The notes: generated by a model not told the origin, from the sequence alone. DNA of 51,316 nt from an uncultured Rhodospirillales bacterium (GCA_903845065.1 CAIMWH010000300.1:1-51316), one strand, 5' to 3'. Positions 35,654 to 44,870 are shown, numbered from the stretch's first letter. Numbers and translations: made by a program.

Positions 35654-35707
35654 GTTGGATCACTCCTGATGATGGCGGGACGCCGGGGCGATGGCCCCGG
35701 GTGGGCA

Positions 35708-36055
35708 TCAGGCGTGGTGGGGCGGGGCGCGTGCGGCGTAGGCCGCCGGGGCTGGGGCGTGGATCGCGCGTTCGCGCACCGCGGGGGCATCGCGCAGGAC
35801 GAGGATGACGGCGGGGGGCGCGAGGCGTGGGGGGGTGTCGGCGAGGGCCGGGGTGGGCAGGTTGCAGAGCAGGCAGCACAGGTCATGCGTGGCGTGGTCG
35901 GCGGGCTGCTGGTCGGTCGATCCCGGATCGGCGTGACAAATGCCGTCCACCAGCATGGCGGTGCTGGGCATCGCCAGGCTCTGGACGAGCATGCCCACCG
36001 CCATGAGCAGGGCGATGAGGGCGGACAGTCCAGGTTTGTGCCGCAAGGCGTGCAT
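35708..36055 (-). CDS. DUF2946-type small secreted protein
   Basis: The 115-residue product has an N-terminal hydrophobic helix (LSALIALLMAVGMLVQSLAMP) and a Cys/His-rich patch (ATHDLCCLLCNLPTPA). It ends in the ARAPPH-type tail typical of DUF2946. Proteins of this kind are often first in copper-related operons, and CC/HC residues could bind copper. The ATG at 36055 is the only start before the helix. First gene of the copper unit; the gap to the next gene is 54 bases. Confidence 0.8.
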   Translation of the reverse strand: MHALRHKPGLSALIALLMAVGMLVQSLAMPSTAMLVDGICHADPGSTDQQPADHATHDLCCLLCNLPTPALADTPPRLAPPAVILVLRDAPAVRERAIHAPAPAAYAARAPPHHA

Positions 36056-36102
36056 GTCGGTGGGTGATAGCCGGGGGCGGGCCGGGCGGCAACCGAGGCG
36101 GG

Positions 36103-36134
36103 CGGTTCGTTGACCCCGTCGGTTCGTTGACCCC
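36103..36134. repeat. Tandem 15-base direct repeat upstream of oxidoreductase
   Basis: CGGTTCGTTGACCCC occurs at 36103-36117 and again at 36120-36134, a 17-base period. It lies in the 124-base gap between the divergent copper operon and the FAD dehydrogenase operon. Each copy has a TTGACC like a -35 box. A tandem regulator site is possible; the function is not known. Confidence 0.7.
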
Positions 36135-36179
36135 TGGGCGTGGGGGTGCGAGTCTCGCGGCAGGTGCGAGGGAGTGCTT

Positions 36180-37298
36180 ATGCGGGGGTTCGACCTGATA
36201 GTGATCGGCGGCGGGCTGGTAGGTGGCGCTGTGGCCTTCGGGGCGGCGCGGCTGGGGGCGCGGGTGGCGTTGCTCGACGAGGGGGACGTCGCGTTTCGCG
36301 CGGCACGGGGCAATTTCGGGTTGGTGTGGATCCAGAGCAAAGGGGCCGGGATGCCGCCTTATGCGCACTGGTCCCGCCAGTCGGCCGCGCTGTGGGCGGG
36401 GTTGTCGGACGCGCTTTCTGAGGTGACCGGGGTGGCGCCGGCTTTGCGGCAGAACGGCGGGTTCGCGTTCTGCCTCAGCGATGACGAGTTTGCGCGCCAG
36501 GCCGAGCGGGTGCAGCGGATGCACAACGAGAGCGGCGGGATCGGCACGCGGATGCTGGATCGGGCCGAGTTGCGCGCGATGTTGCCGCAGGTGGGGGACG
36601 AGGTGGTGGGGGCGGCGTTTTGTCCGATCGACGGGCATGCCAATCCGCTGCTGCTGTTGCGTGGGTTGCAGGCGGGGTTGCTGGCCAAGGGGGGCGAATA
36701 CCTGCCGGGGCGGCATGTCGATGCGATCGACTACGATGGCGGGTTTACCGTGCAGTGCGGGGCGGAGCGGTTCACCTGCGCCAAGGTGGTGATCGCCGCC
36801 GGACTGGGCAGCCGGGACCTCGCGCCGATGGTGGGGCTGGAGATGCCGGTCACGCCGCTCAAGGGGCAGATCCTGGTGACCGAGCGGGTGCGGCCGTTCC
36901 TCGACTACGCCACCCATGTGGTGCGCCAGACCGACGAGGGCAGCGTGATGATGGGGGACAGCCAGGAGGATGTGGGATTCGACATCCGCACCACCACGCC
37001 GGTGCTGAAGGATATTGCGGCGCGCAACATCAAGGTGTTCCCGCTGCTGCGCGAGGCCAATGTGGTACGCACCTGGGGGGCGCTGCGCGTGATGACGCCG
37101 GATGGGTGCCCGATCTACGAGGAGTCGGTCTCGCATCCCGGGGCGTTCTCGGCGACGTGTCACTCGGGGGTGACGCTGGCCGGGGCGCACGCGATGGCCT
37201 TGGCGCCGGCGATACTGGGAGCCGGGTTGCCGCCTGCGATGAAGGCGTTCGAGGCGGCGCGGTTCAAGAGTGGGAAGATCAATGTTCCGTCGTTTTGA
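36180..37298 (+). CDS. FAD-dependent amino acid/amine dehydrogenase, DAO family subunit
   Basis: Catalytic subunit of a membrane-linked dehydrogenase related to opine oxidase subunit B and HcnC. The 372-residue product has the dinucleotide motif DLIVIGGGLVGGAVAFG at its start and the DAO-type tail with GALRVMTPDG and SGVTLAGAHAMALA. The ATG at 36180 has GAGGGAG upstream; a GTG at 36174 also exists. It overlaps the next gene by 17 bases. With the two following genes it would oxidise an imino or amino compound (an opine, D-amino acid or similar) and pass electrons through the iron-sulfur subunit. Substrate is unknown. Confidence 0.88.
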   Translation: MRGFDLIVIGGGLVGGAVAFGAARLGARVALLDEGDVAFRAARGNFGLVWIQSKGAGMPPYAHWSRQSAALWAGLSDALSEVTGVAPALRQNGGFAFCLSDDEFARQAERVQRMHNESGGIGTRMLDRAELRAMLPQVGDEVVGAAFCPIDGHANPLLLLRGLQAGLLAKGGEYLPGRHVDAIDYDGGFTVQCGAERFTCAKVVIAAGLGSRDLAPMVGLEMPVTPLKGQILVTERVRPFLDYATHVVRQTDEGSVMMGDSQEDVGFDIRTTTPVLKDIAARNIKVFPLLREANVVRTWGALRVMTPDGCPIYEESVSHPGAFSATCHSGVTLAGAHAMALAPAILGAGLPPAMKAFEAARFKSGKINVPSF

Positions 37299-37566
37299 TG
37301 CCGCGAGCGTCGCCTTCACGTTCGAGGGGATGCCGGTGATGGCCGCGGCGGGGGAGACGGTGGCAGCGGCTTTGCTGGCCGCGGGGGTGCGGTCGGTTCG
37401 TACTACGGCGGTTTCGGGGAGTGCGCGGGCGCCGTGGTGCATGATGGGGGTGTGCTTCGATTGCCTGGTGGAGATCGACGGGGTGGCGAACCGGCAGGGC
37501 TGCATGGTGGTGGTTTCGCCGGGGATGGTGGTGCGTCGGCAAGTGGGCGCAAAGGATCTCGGATGA
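37282..37566 (+). CDS. Small [2Fe-2S] subunit (HcnA/opine oxidase type)
   Basis: The 94-residue product is a Fer2_4-type ferredoxin domain. The cluster ligands are seen as C-x4-C-x2-C in WCMMGVCFDCLVEID, and a fourth Cys in RQGCMVV. It overlaps the preceding gene by 17 bases and the following gene by four bases (ATGA). It would move electrons between the two flavoproteins. A GTG at 37270 is an alternative start but ATG 37282 gives a normal length. Confidence 0.9.
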   Translation: MFRRFDAASVAFTFEGMPVMAAAGETVAAALLAAGVRSVRTTAVSGSARAPWCMMGVCFDCLVEIDGVANRQGCMVVVSPGMVVRRQVGAKDLG

Positions 37567-38951
37567 GCGGCGTGTTCGATGCGGTGATCATTGGGGCCGG
37601 GCCGGCGGGGATGGCGGCGGGTGCCGTGATGGCGGAGCGGGGCGCTCGGGTGCTGGTGCTCGATGAGCAGGCGGCGCCGGGGGGGCAGATTTATCGCGGG
37701 ATCGAGGCGATGCCGGCCGCACGGGTGGCGGCGATGGGGGCGGACTATGCCGCGGGGGCGGCGCTGGTGGCGCGGTTCCGGGCTTCGGGGGCGGAGTATC
37801 GGCCGGGGGCGATGGTTTGGCAGGTGGTGCCGGGGGAGGAGGGGCACGAGGTGTGGTTCAGCATCGCGGGGAAGTCGCGGTGTGTGGTTGGGAAGTCAGT
37901 GCTGGTGGCTGCGGGGGCGATGGAGCGGCCGGTGCCGGTGCCGGGGTGGACGTTGCCGGGGGTGATGGGGGCGGGGGCCGTCCAGGTGTTGTTGAAGGCG
38001 GGGATCGGGGCGGAGCGGTTGGTGATCGCGGGGGCGGGGCCGCTGGTGCTGCTGCTGGCCGCGCAGTGCCTGGCGCTGGGGGTGCGGCCGCTGGCGGTGC
38101 TGGATACGACGCCAGCGGGGAATTTCGCCGCCGCGTTGCCGTTGCTGCCGGGGGCGGTGCGCGGGCGGGGGCTTGGGTATTTGTGGAAGGGGTTGCTGTT
38201 GCAGGCGCGGCTTCGCTTTGGCGGGGTTCGCGTGGTGCGGGTGACTGATGTTGTGCTGGAGGGGGCGGAGGCGGTTCGGGCGGTTTCGTTCCGCGCCGGC
38301 GGTCAGGTGCAGCGGATCGAGGCGGATATCGTGGCGCTGCATGAGGGGGTGATCCCGGCGCAGCAGATGACGCGGGCCTTGGGGTGCGCGCACAAGTGGG
38401 ATGAGGGGCAGCGGTGTTTTCGGCCGGTGCTGGATGGGTTCGGCAATACGAGTGTCCATGGTGTGCTGGTCGCTGGGGATGGTGGTGGGATCGGGGGGGC
38501 TCGGGCCGCGGCGCAGGCGGGGGTTGTGGCGGGGGCGGAGATGTTGCGCCGGGCTGGGCGGGTGGATGGGGTGGGGCGGGATGCGGTGGCGGGGCCGGCT
38601 TTGCGGGACCTTGCCGCCGAGGTGGCGGTGCGGCCGTTTCTCGATCGGTTGTTCCGGCCGGCCGGGTTGCCGGGTGATGAGGTGGTGGTGTGCCGTTGCG
38701 AGGAGGTGACCGCCGGGGATATCCGGGCCGCCGCCGCGCAGGGGGCGCAGGGGCCGAACCAGGCGAAGGCGTTCCTGCGTACCGGGATGGGGGCGTGCCA
38801 GGGGCGGATTTGCGGGCCGATGGTCAGCGAGATCATGGCCGGGGCGCGTGGGGTTTCGATGGATGAGATTGGCTATTACCGCATTCGGGCGCCGTTGAAG
38901 CCGATCACGGTGGGCGAGTTGGCTGCGGCGGGAGACGATGGCGATGATTGA
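37563..38951 (+). CDS. FAD-dependent dehydrogenase, HcnB/opine oxidase A type
   Basis: The 462-residue product is the second flavoprotein of the complex. It starts with FDAVIIGAGPAGMAAG (FAD), has a middle NAD-like segment (ERLVIAGAGPLVLLLAA) and a C-terminal BFD-like [2Fe-2S] region with C-x-C in VVCRCEEVTAGDI and C-x4-C in ACQGRICGP. This layout matches opine oxidase subunit A and HcnB. It is in tight overlap with neighbours (ATGA upstream; 14-base overlap downstream). The order here (C-, A-, B-like) differs from hcnABC, so cyanide production is not favoured. Confidence 0.88.
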   Translation: MSGVFDAVIIGAGPAGMAAGAVMAERGARVLVLDEQAAPGGQIYRGIEAMPAARVAAMGADYAAGAALVARFRASGAEYRPGAMVWQVVPGEEGHEVWFSIAGKSRCVVGKSVLVAAGAMERPVPVPGWTLPGVMGAGAVQVLLKAGIGAERLVIAGAGPLVLLLAAQCLALGVRPLAVLDTTPAGNFAAALPLLPGAVRGRGLGYLWKGLLLQARLRFGGVRVVRVTDVVLEGAEAVRAVSFRAGGQVQRIEADIVALHEGVIPAQQMTRALGCAHKWDEGQRCFRPVLDGFGNTSVHGVLVAGDGGGIGGARAAAQAGVVAGAEMLRRAGRVDGVGRDAVAGPALRDLAAEVAVRPFLDRLFRPAGLPGDEVVVCRCEEVTAGDIRAAAAQGAQGPNQAKAFLRTGMGACQGRICGPMVSEIMAGARGVSMDEIGYYRIRAPLKPITVGELAAAGDDGDD

Positions 38952-40668
38952 TGTTGGGCAGGCCGGTATCTGGGTCGCGGCATTCGGGGCCGCGCTGGAG
39001 CGGCGGGATGCCGGGGCGGTGGCGGGGCTGTTCGTGGCCGACGGGCATTGGCGCGACATCGTGGCGTTCAGTGGGGACATGACCTCGGTGCAGGGGCGCG
39101 CGGCGATCGCCGGGTTGTTCGGGCGGACGATGGCCGCGACGGAGCCGCGTGGGGTGCGGGTGGCGGCGGGGCGGACGGCGCCGCGGCGGGTGATGCGGGC
39201 CGGGCGGCAGGTGATCGAGGTGATTTTCGCGTTCGAGACGGCGCAGGGGCGGGGGCATGGGGTGGCGCGGTTGGTGCCGGATGGGGACGGGGTGCGGGCC
39301 TGGACGGTTTCGACTTCGCTCGAGGCGCTGCATGGCGATGCGCCGGAGGACAGCGCGCGCCATGCCGGGGAGTTGGATTATGCGCGGGATTTCGGGGGGG
39401 AGAACTGGCTCGACAAGCGGGAGCGTGCGCGGGCGTATGCCGATCGCGACCCCACTGTGCTGGTGGTGGGGGGCGGGCAGGCCGGGCTTGGCATTGCGGC
39501 GCGGTTGACGCGGTTGGGGGTGGATACGCTGATTGTCGATCGGGAAGCCCGGGTGGGGGACAATTGGCGGCGGCGCTATCATGCGTTGACGTTGCACAAC
39601 GAGGTGCATGTCAATCACCTGCCGTTCATGCCGTTTCCGCCGAGTTTTCCGGTGTTCATCCCGAAGGACAAATTGGCGAACTGGTTCGAGGCATATGTCG
39701 ATGCGCTCGATTTGAATTTCTGGACCGGCACGGCGCTGGAGCGTGGCCGGTGGGATGCGGCCGCCGGGTGCTGGGAGGTTTCGTTGCGGCGGGCGGATGG
39801 GTCCGCGCGGGTGATGCGGCCGAAGCACCTGGTGTTCGCCACCGGGGTGAGTGCGATCCCGAAGCGGCCGGAGATGCCGGGGTTGGCGGATTTCGGCGGG
39901 ACGGTGCTGCATTCGGGAGAATATTCCGAGGGGGCGGCGTGGCAGGGGCGGCGGGCCCTGGTGCTGGGGACCGGCAATAGCGGGCATGATGTGGCGCAGG
40001 ATTTGTACTGTGCGGGCGCGGACGTGACGATGATCCAGCGCAGCCCGACCTATGTGGTGAGTTTGCGCGAGGCGCAGTCGGTCTACGCGATCTATACCGA
40101 GGGGTTGCCGATCGCGGACTGTGATCTGTTGGCCACCGCGATGCCGTATCCGGTGTTGCGGGAGGCGTATCAGTTGTCCACCGCGGCTTCCCGGGTGGCG
40201 GATGGGGCGCTGCTGGAGGGGCTTGCGGCGCGGGGGTTCCGGCTGGATTTCGGCGAGGACGCGACGGGGTTCCAGATGAAATATCTGCGCCACGGCGGCG
40301 GGTATTACTTCAACGTGGGCTGTTCGGATCTGATTGTGGATGGCGCGATCGGGCTGTTGCAGTACGACGATATCGAGCGGGTGGTGCCCGAGGGGGTGCG
40401 GCTGCGCGATGGGCGGGTGGTGGAGGCGGAGTTGCTGGTGACGGCGACCGGGTATCTCAACCAGCAGGACACGGCGCGGGCTTTTCTCGGCGACGATGTG
40501 GCGGACAGGATCGGCCCAGTATGGGGTTTCGATGACGGCGGCGAACTGCGCAACATGTGGCGCCCGACGGCCCAGGAAGGCCTGTTGTTCACCGCCGGCA
40601 GCCTCGCCCAGTGCAGGATTTTCAGCCGGTTCCTGGCACTCCAGATCAAAGCCAGACTCAACGGATAG
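38938..40668 (+). CDS. Flavin monooxygenase with NTF2-like N-terminal domain
   Basis: The 576-residue product has a SnoaL/NTF2-like domain (about 1-130, beginning IWVAAFGAALERRDAGAV) followed by an FMO-type oxygenase. The FAD motif is VLVVGGGQAGLGIAARL (about 174-190), the NADPH motif LVLGTGNSGHDVAQDL (about 341-356), and TATGYLNQQ near the end. Such fusions are common in catabolic clusters. The 14-base overlap with the dehydrogenase suggests they act on one compound. Either ATG 38938 or ATG 38944 may be used. The TAG stop coincides with the edge of a T-rich palindrome. Confidence 0.85.
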   Translation: MAMIDVGQAGIWVAAFGAALERRDAGAVAGLFVADGHWRDIVAFSGDMTSVQGRAAIAGLFGRTMAATEPRGVRVAAGRTAPRRVMRAGRQVIEVIFAFETAQGRGHGVARLVPDGDGVRAWTVSTSLEALHGDAPEDSARHAGELDYARDFGGENWLDKRERARAYADRDPTVLVVGGGQAGLGIAARLTRLGVDTLIVDREARVGDNWRRRYHALTLHNEVHVNHLPFMPFPPSFPVFIPKDKLANWFEAYVDALDLNFWTGTALERGRWDAAAGCWEVSLRRADGSARVMRPKHLVFATGVSAIPKRPEMPGLADFGGTVLHSGEYSEGAAWQGRRALVLGTGNSGHDVAQDLYCAGADVTMIQRSPTYVVSLREAQSVYAIYTEGLPIADCDLLATAMPYPVLREAYQLSTAASRVADGALLEGLAARGFRLDFGEDATGFQMKYLRHGGGYYFNVGCSDLIVDGAIGLLQYDDIERVVPEGVRLRDGRVVEAELLVTATGYLNQQDTARAFLGDDVADRIGPVWGFDDGGELRNMWRPTAQEGLLFTAGSLAQCRIFSRFLALQIKARLNG

Positions 40669-40736
40669 AAGTTTTTTGTTTCTTTTTTTCAAAAAAGAAA
40701 GCGCTTTCTTTTCTGAAGAAAAGAAACAAAAGACTT
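40669..40736. repeat. 68-base near-perfect T/A-rich palindrome, full copy
   Basis: Left half AAGTTTTTTGTTTC to AGCGCT (40669-40705) is identical to 28030-28066. The right half mirrors it (AGCGCTTTCTTTTC ... GAAACAAAAGACTT), centred at 40702.5. It begins right after the stop codon of the monooxygenase gene and ends 9 bases before the stop of the convergent methyltransferase. A bidirectional terminator is likely. Confidence 0.85.
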
Positions 40737-40745
40737 TTGTCCGTT

Positions 40746-41604
40746 TTAGGGCTTTACGAATTTCAGGAAGAACTCGTCCTTGGGCTGCGGCGGGTCGGGC
40801 GTGTTCTTGTCGCGCGGGTCATTGGGATTGCGCAGGAAGTTGCCGACTTCGACGAGTTTGAAGCCGGCGGCTTCGACTTCCTGGCGCATGAAGGCTTCCT
40901 CGATGCGGTGCAGGGTGCCGGCTTCGGAGATGCCGGTGCCGGGGGCGGCCGGAGTGATCGCCGATGACGTAGAGGCCGCCGTGCTTGAGGGCGCGGAAGG
41001 TGGCCTGGTTCATCGCGTTGCGATCGACGCCCATGTGCCCGAGGTCATGATAGTTGAACATCAGGGTGACGAGATCGAGCTTCGCGTCGGCGAGTTCGGG
41101 GGGCATCGGGTCGGCGAAGGGGCGCGGTACGGCGACGATGGGGGCGGCCTGGACGCCGGCGGCGTGCATGCGGGCCTCGCGGTCGGCCAGCATGATGGGG
41201 GAGGTGCGGGGCGGGCCGGCGGGGGCCGCGGCGGCGGCCGGGGCAGGGGGGAGGTTGGGGTTCGAGTTGCCCTCGGGCGCGGCGGGGGCGGGGATGGGGC
41301 GGCTCGGGTCACGCGGCTGGCTTTGGCCATAGACGTGGCCGGTGGGGCCGATGGCGCGGGCGAGGAGTTCGGTGGTGTAGCCGCCGGCGGCGCTGAGATC
41401 CATCGCGGTGATGCCGGGGTGGATGGCGATGAAGGCGAGGATGCGTTCGGGCTTGCGGCGCAGATCGTTGGTGCGGTCGGCCGGCGTGCGATCGGGGGCC
41501 GCGATGATCTGGCTGATCTGGGCTTCGGTGATGGGTTGGGCGTGGGCCGTGGTGGCGCCGAGAAGGAGGCCGACGGCGGCGAGGAGGGAGGTTCGGCGGT
41601 GCAT
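40746..41604 (-). pseudogene. Exported class I SAM methyltransferase-like gene with a frameshift
   Basis: The product starts with a signal peptide (HRRTSLLAAVGLLLGATTAHA) and contains ITAMDLSAAGGYTTELLA, a SAM-binding motif, and MFNYHDLGHMGVDR. After YVIGDHSGRP the frame is lost. The other frame carries on with the expected end (GTGISEAGTLHRIEEAFM, then FLRNPNDPRDKN, ending FLKFVKP). The break is at a run of five G (40941-40945, C on the coding strand), consistent with one extra base. Total length 859 is one over a multiple of three. The intact protein would be 285 residues. A sequencing error is possible. Confidence 0.8.
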
Positions 41605-41641
41605 CGGAGTTCCCTTGCGGTGGGCGGTTTGCCGTTGCTCC

Positions 41642-41681
41642 ATCCTCACCCCGGCCTTCTCCCGCAAACGCGGGAGAGGGG
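41642..41681. repeat. Dispersed hairpin of the CCTCACCCCGGCC...GGGAGAGGG type
   Basis: TCTCCCGC-AAAC-GCGGGAGA (41658-41677) is a perfect hairpin, preceded by CCTCACCCCGGCC. This resembles a widely scattered intergenic repeat of many bacteria. It lies just downstream of the monooxygenase gene on the - strand, ahead of the methyltransferase. Confidence 0.65.
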
Positions 41682-41686
41682 GCGGG

Positions 41687-43287
41687 CTAGGATTTCGCCA
41701 TGACCAGGCCCTTGTATCCCTCGGTTGCGACTTCGGTGCAAATGTCACGGTAGTGGGCCATGCCGCCGGCATAGGGCATGAAGCGGCGGGGTTTGCCGGG
41801 GACGTTGGCGCCGAGGTACCAGGAGTGCCCGGCTTGGGGGAGCAGGGTGGCATTGGCGGCTGCGTCCACCTGGTTGGACCAGGCGGTGGCGGCTTCGGGT
41901 GTGGCCTCGATGGTGGCGATGTGGTTCGCGCGCAGATGGGCGATGCAGTCGGTGATCCACTCGACGTGCTGTTCGATGGCGACGGGCATGTTGGCGAGGA
42001 CGGAGGGGCTGCCGGGGCCGGTGATGGTGAACAGGTTGGGGAAGCCGGGGATGCCGAGGCCGAGATAGGTTTCGGGGCCGGCGCGCCAGGCATCGCGGAG
42101 GGCGAGGCCGTTGCGGCCGGTGAGGCCGAGGGCGAAGAGGGGGCCGGTCATGGCATCGAAGCCGGTGGCGAAGACGATGATGTCGAGCGGGTAGTCGGCT
42201 TCGGCGGTGCGGATGCCGGTGGCGGTGATGCGTTCGATGGGGGTGCGGCGGAGATCGACGAGGCTGACGTTGGGGCGGTTGAAGGTGTCGAAGTAGTTGT
42301 CGTCGATGGGGGGGCGCTTGGCCGCGTAGGGGTGGTCGATGTCGGCGAGGATGGCGGCGGTGGCGGGGTTGCGGACGATGCTGCGGATTTTCGCCTTGAG
42401 GAAATCGGCCGCGGTGTCGTTGGCTGCCTTGTTGGTCAGCAGGTCCTTGAAGGTGGCGCGGAATTGCAGGCCGCCCTTGGCCCAGGCGGCTTCGTAGAGG
42501 GCATCGCGTTCCGCGGGGGAGACGTCGGCCACGTTGCGTTCGGCGATGCGGAAGGGGTGGCCGTTGGTGGTGGATTTCATCACCGCGCGGATTTCGTCCT
42601 GGTGGGAATGGACCCAGGCGCGGAACTCGGGGGTGAGGGGGGCATTGTGGGCGGGGACGGAGTAGTTGGCGGTGCGCTGGAAGACGGTGAGGTGGGCGGC
42701 TTGGGCCGCGATGACCGGGGCGGCCTGGATGCCGGTGGAGCCGGTGCCGATCTGGCCGACGCGCTTGCCGGTGAAATCGACGCCGCCGTGGGGCCATTGG
42801 CCGGTGTGGTACCATTGGCCCTGGAAGTCGGGCAGGCCCGGGATGTTGGGGACGTTGGCCGAGGAGAGGCAGCCGACGGCGGTGATGAGGTAGGTGGCGG
42901 TGAGGGTTTCGCCTGATGTGGTGGTGACGTGCCAGAGGTTGGTTGCTTCGTCGTAGCGGGCCGCGGAGACACGGGTGTTGAAGCGGATGTCGGGGCGGAG
43001 GTTGAAGCGGTCCGCGACGTGGTTCAGGTAGCGCAGGATTTCGGGTTGCTGGGGGTAGCGTTCGGACCAGTCCCATTCGTCGAGCAGTTCGGGGGAGAAG
43101 CCGTAGCAGTAGGAGTGGCTTTCGGAATCGCAGCGCGCGCCGGGGTAGCGGTTCCAGTACCAGGTGCCGCCGACGCCGTCGGCGGCCTCCAGGACGGTGG
43201 TGGCCAGGCCGAGGCGGTCGCGCAGGCAGTGGAGTTGGTACATGCGGCGAAACCGGCGCCTACGATGATCGCGTCGAGCGCCGGCAT
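41687..43287 (-). pseudogene. Baeyer-Villiger-type flavin monooxygenase with an N-terminal frameshift
   Basis: An FMO/cyclohexanone monooxygenase-like gene. The start MPALDAIIVGAGFA is in one frame (ATG 43287). MYQLHCLRDRLGL and the remainder, with GGTWYWNRYPGARCDSESH, GQIGTGSTGIQ and FATGFDAMTG, are in another. One G is missing near 43244-43248: GCCGCATG on the coding strand where GCCGGCATG would give the usual GAGFAGMYQLH. Length 1601 is two over a multiple of three. Intact it would be 533 residues. If the break is real, the FAD motif is disconnected and the protein inactive. It follows mmsA by 3 bases, so it is the second gene of that operon. Confidence 0.85.
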
Positions 43288-43290
43288 GGG

Positions 43291-44784
43291 TTAGCGGCCG
43301 ATCTGGGGCATGGTGAATTCGGCGCCGGCACGGATGGAGTTGGGCCAGCGCTGGGTGATGGCCTTGTAGCGGGTGTAGAAGCGGAGGCCTTCGGTGCCGT
43401 GGATGTGGTGGTCGCCGAAGAGGGAGCCTTTCCAGCCGCCGAAGCTGTGGAAGGCGGCGGGGACGGGGATGGGGACGTTGACGCCGACCATGCCGATTTT
43501 CACCGAGGAGGCGAAACCGCGGGCTGCGCCGCCGTCGGCGGTGAAGATGGCGGTGCCGTTGCCGAACTTGCCCGCGTTGATGAGGTCGATGGCTTCGCCG
43601 AGGCTTTTTTTGCGGACGACGGAGAGGACGGGGCCGAAGATTTCGTCCTGGTAGATGGTCATGTCGGGGGTGACGTTGTCGAAGAGGGAGCCGCCGACGA
43701 AGTAGCCGCCTTCGTAGCCTTGCAGGCTGAGGCCGCGGCCGTCGACGACGAGTTTGGCGCCTTCGCGGACGCCGGCATCGACGTAGCCGGAGACTTTGGC
43801 CTTGTGCTCGGCGGTGACGAGGGGGCCCATTTCGGAGTCAGGATCGTTGCCCGGGCCGACCTTGAGGGCGCGGACGCGGGGGGCGAGTTTTTCGATCAGG
43901 CGATCGCCCGCGTCACCCACGGCGACGGCCACCGAAACGGCCATGCAGCGTTCGCCGGCGGAGCCGTAGGCGGCGCCCATGAGGGCATCGACGGTCTGGT
44001 CGAGATCGGCATCGGGCATGACGACGAGGTGGTTTTTGGCGCCGCCGAGGGCCTGGACGCGTTTTCCGACATGGGTGCCGCCGCGATAGACGGTTTCGGC
44101 GATGGGGGTGGAGCCGACGAAGCTGATGGCGTGGATGTCGGGGTGGGCGATGATGGTTTCGACGGCTTCGCGGCCGCCCTGGATGACCTGGAAGACGCCG
44201 GCGGGGAGGCCGGATTCGGCGAGGAGTTCGGCGAGGATGAGGCTGGCCGAGGGGTCCTTTTCCGAGGGCTTGAGGATGAAGCAGTTGCCGGTGGCGAGCG
44301 CCATGGGGATCATCCACAGCGGGACCATGGCGGGGAAATTGAACGGGGTGATGCCGGCCACGACGCCGAGGGGTTGGCGCATGGACCAGGAGTCGATCCC
44401 GGTGGCGACGGCTTCGGAGAATTCTCCCTTCATCAGATGGGGGATGCCGCAGGCGAATTCGACGACTTCGGTGCCGCGCTGCACTTCGCCCTCGGCATCG
44501 GCGAGGGTTTTGCCGTGTTCGGCGGTGATGGCGGCGGCGATGCGCTTGGTGTTGCGTTCGAGGGCTTCCTTGAACTTGAACATCACGCGGGCACGGCGGA
44601 GCGGGGGGGTGGCGGCCCAGGCGGGCCAGGCGGCGGTGGCGATGGCGACGGCGGCATCGACTTCGGCGGGGCTGGCGAGGGCGACGTGGCCGGAGATTTC
44701 GCCGGTGGCGGGGTTGAAGACCGGCTGTGTCTTGCCGGTTCCGGGGACGTGCTTGCCGCCGATGTGGTGCCCGATGGTGTTCAT
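43291..44784 (-). CDS. mmsA: Methylmalonate-semialdehyde dehydrogenase (CoA-acylating)
   Basis: Converts methylmalonate semialdehyde (from valine or thymine breakdown) or malonate semialdehyde to propionyl- or acetyl-CoA with NAD+. The 497-residue product has the ALDH fold with catalytic C280 (GSAGERCMA). It has the [13 protein letters not shown] stretch, where the usual general-base Glu is absent as in other MMSDHs. [15 protein letters not shown] and the C-terminal [21 protein letters not shown] are also typical. First gene of a three-gene unit with the two broken enzymes. Upstream lies an inverted repeat that could be its operator. Confidence 0.95.
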   Translation of the reverse strand: MNTIGHHIGGKHVPGTGKTQPVFNPATGEISGHVALASPAEVDAAVAIATAAWPAWAATPPLRRARVMFKFKEALERNTKRIAAAITAEHGKTLADAEGEVQRGTEVVEFACGIPHLMKGEFSEAVATGIDSWSMRQPLGVVAGITPFNFPAMVPLWMIPMALATGNCFILKPSEKDPSASLILAELLAESGLPAGVFQVIQGGREAVETIIAHPDIHAISFVGSTPIAETVYRGGTHVGKRVQALGGAKNHLVVMPDADLDQTVDALMGAAYGSAGERCMAVSVAVAVGDAGDRLIEKLAPRVRALKVGPGNDPDSEMGPLVTAEHKAKVSGYVDAGVREGAKLVVDGRGLSLQGYEGGYFVGGSLFDNVTPDMTIYQDEIFGPVLSVVRKKSLGEAIDLINAGKFGNGTAIFTADGGAARGFASSVKIGMVGVNVPIPVPAAFHSFGGWKGSLFGDHHIHGTEGLRFYTRYKAITQRWPNSIRAGAEFTMPQIGR

Positions 44785-44870
44785 GGTGCCGGTCCTGTGC
44801 GCGAGTTGTCGTGGCGCAGGATTAGAGCGGACCGGGGCGGAGTGGAAGGGTGGGGGGTGGCTTTGGGGCT

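Noticed and set aside
36180-38951. Hydrogen cyanide synthase (hcnABC) locus
   Set aside because: Subunit types match, but order and general relatedness to opine or amino-acid dehydrogenases make cyanide production unlikely without further evidence.
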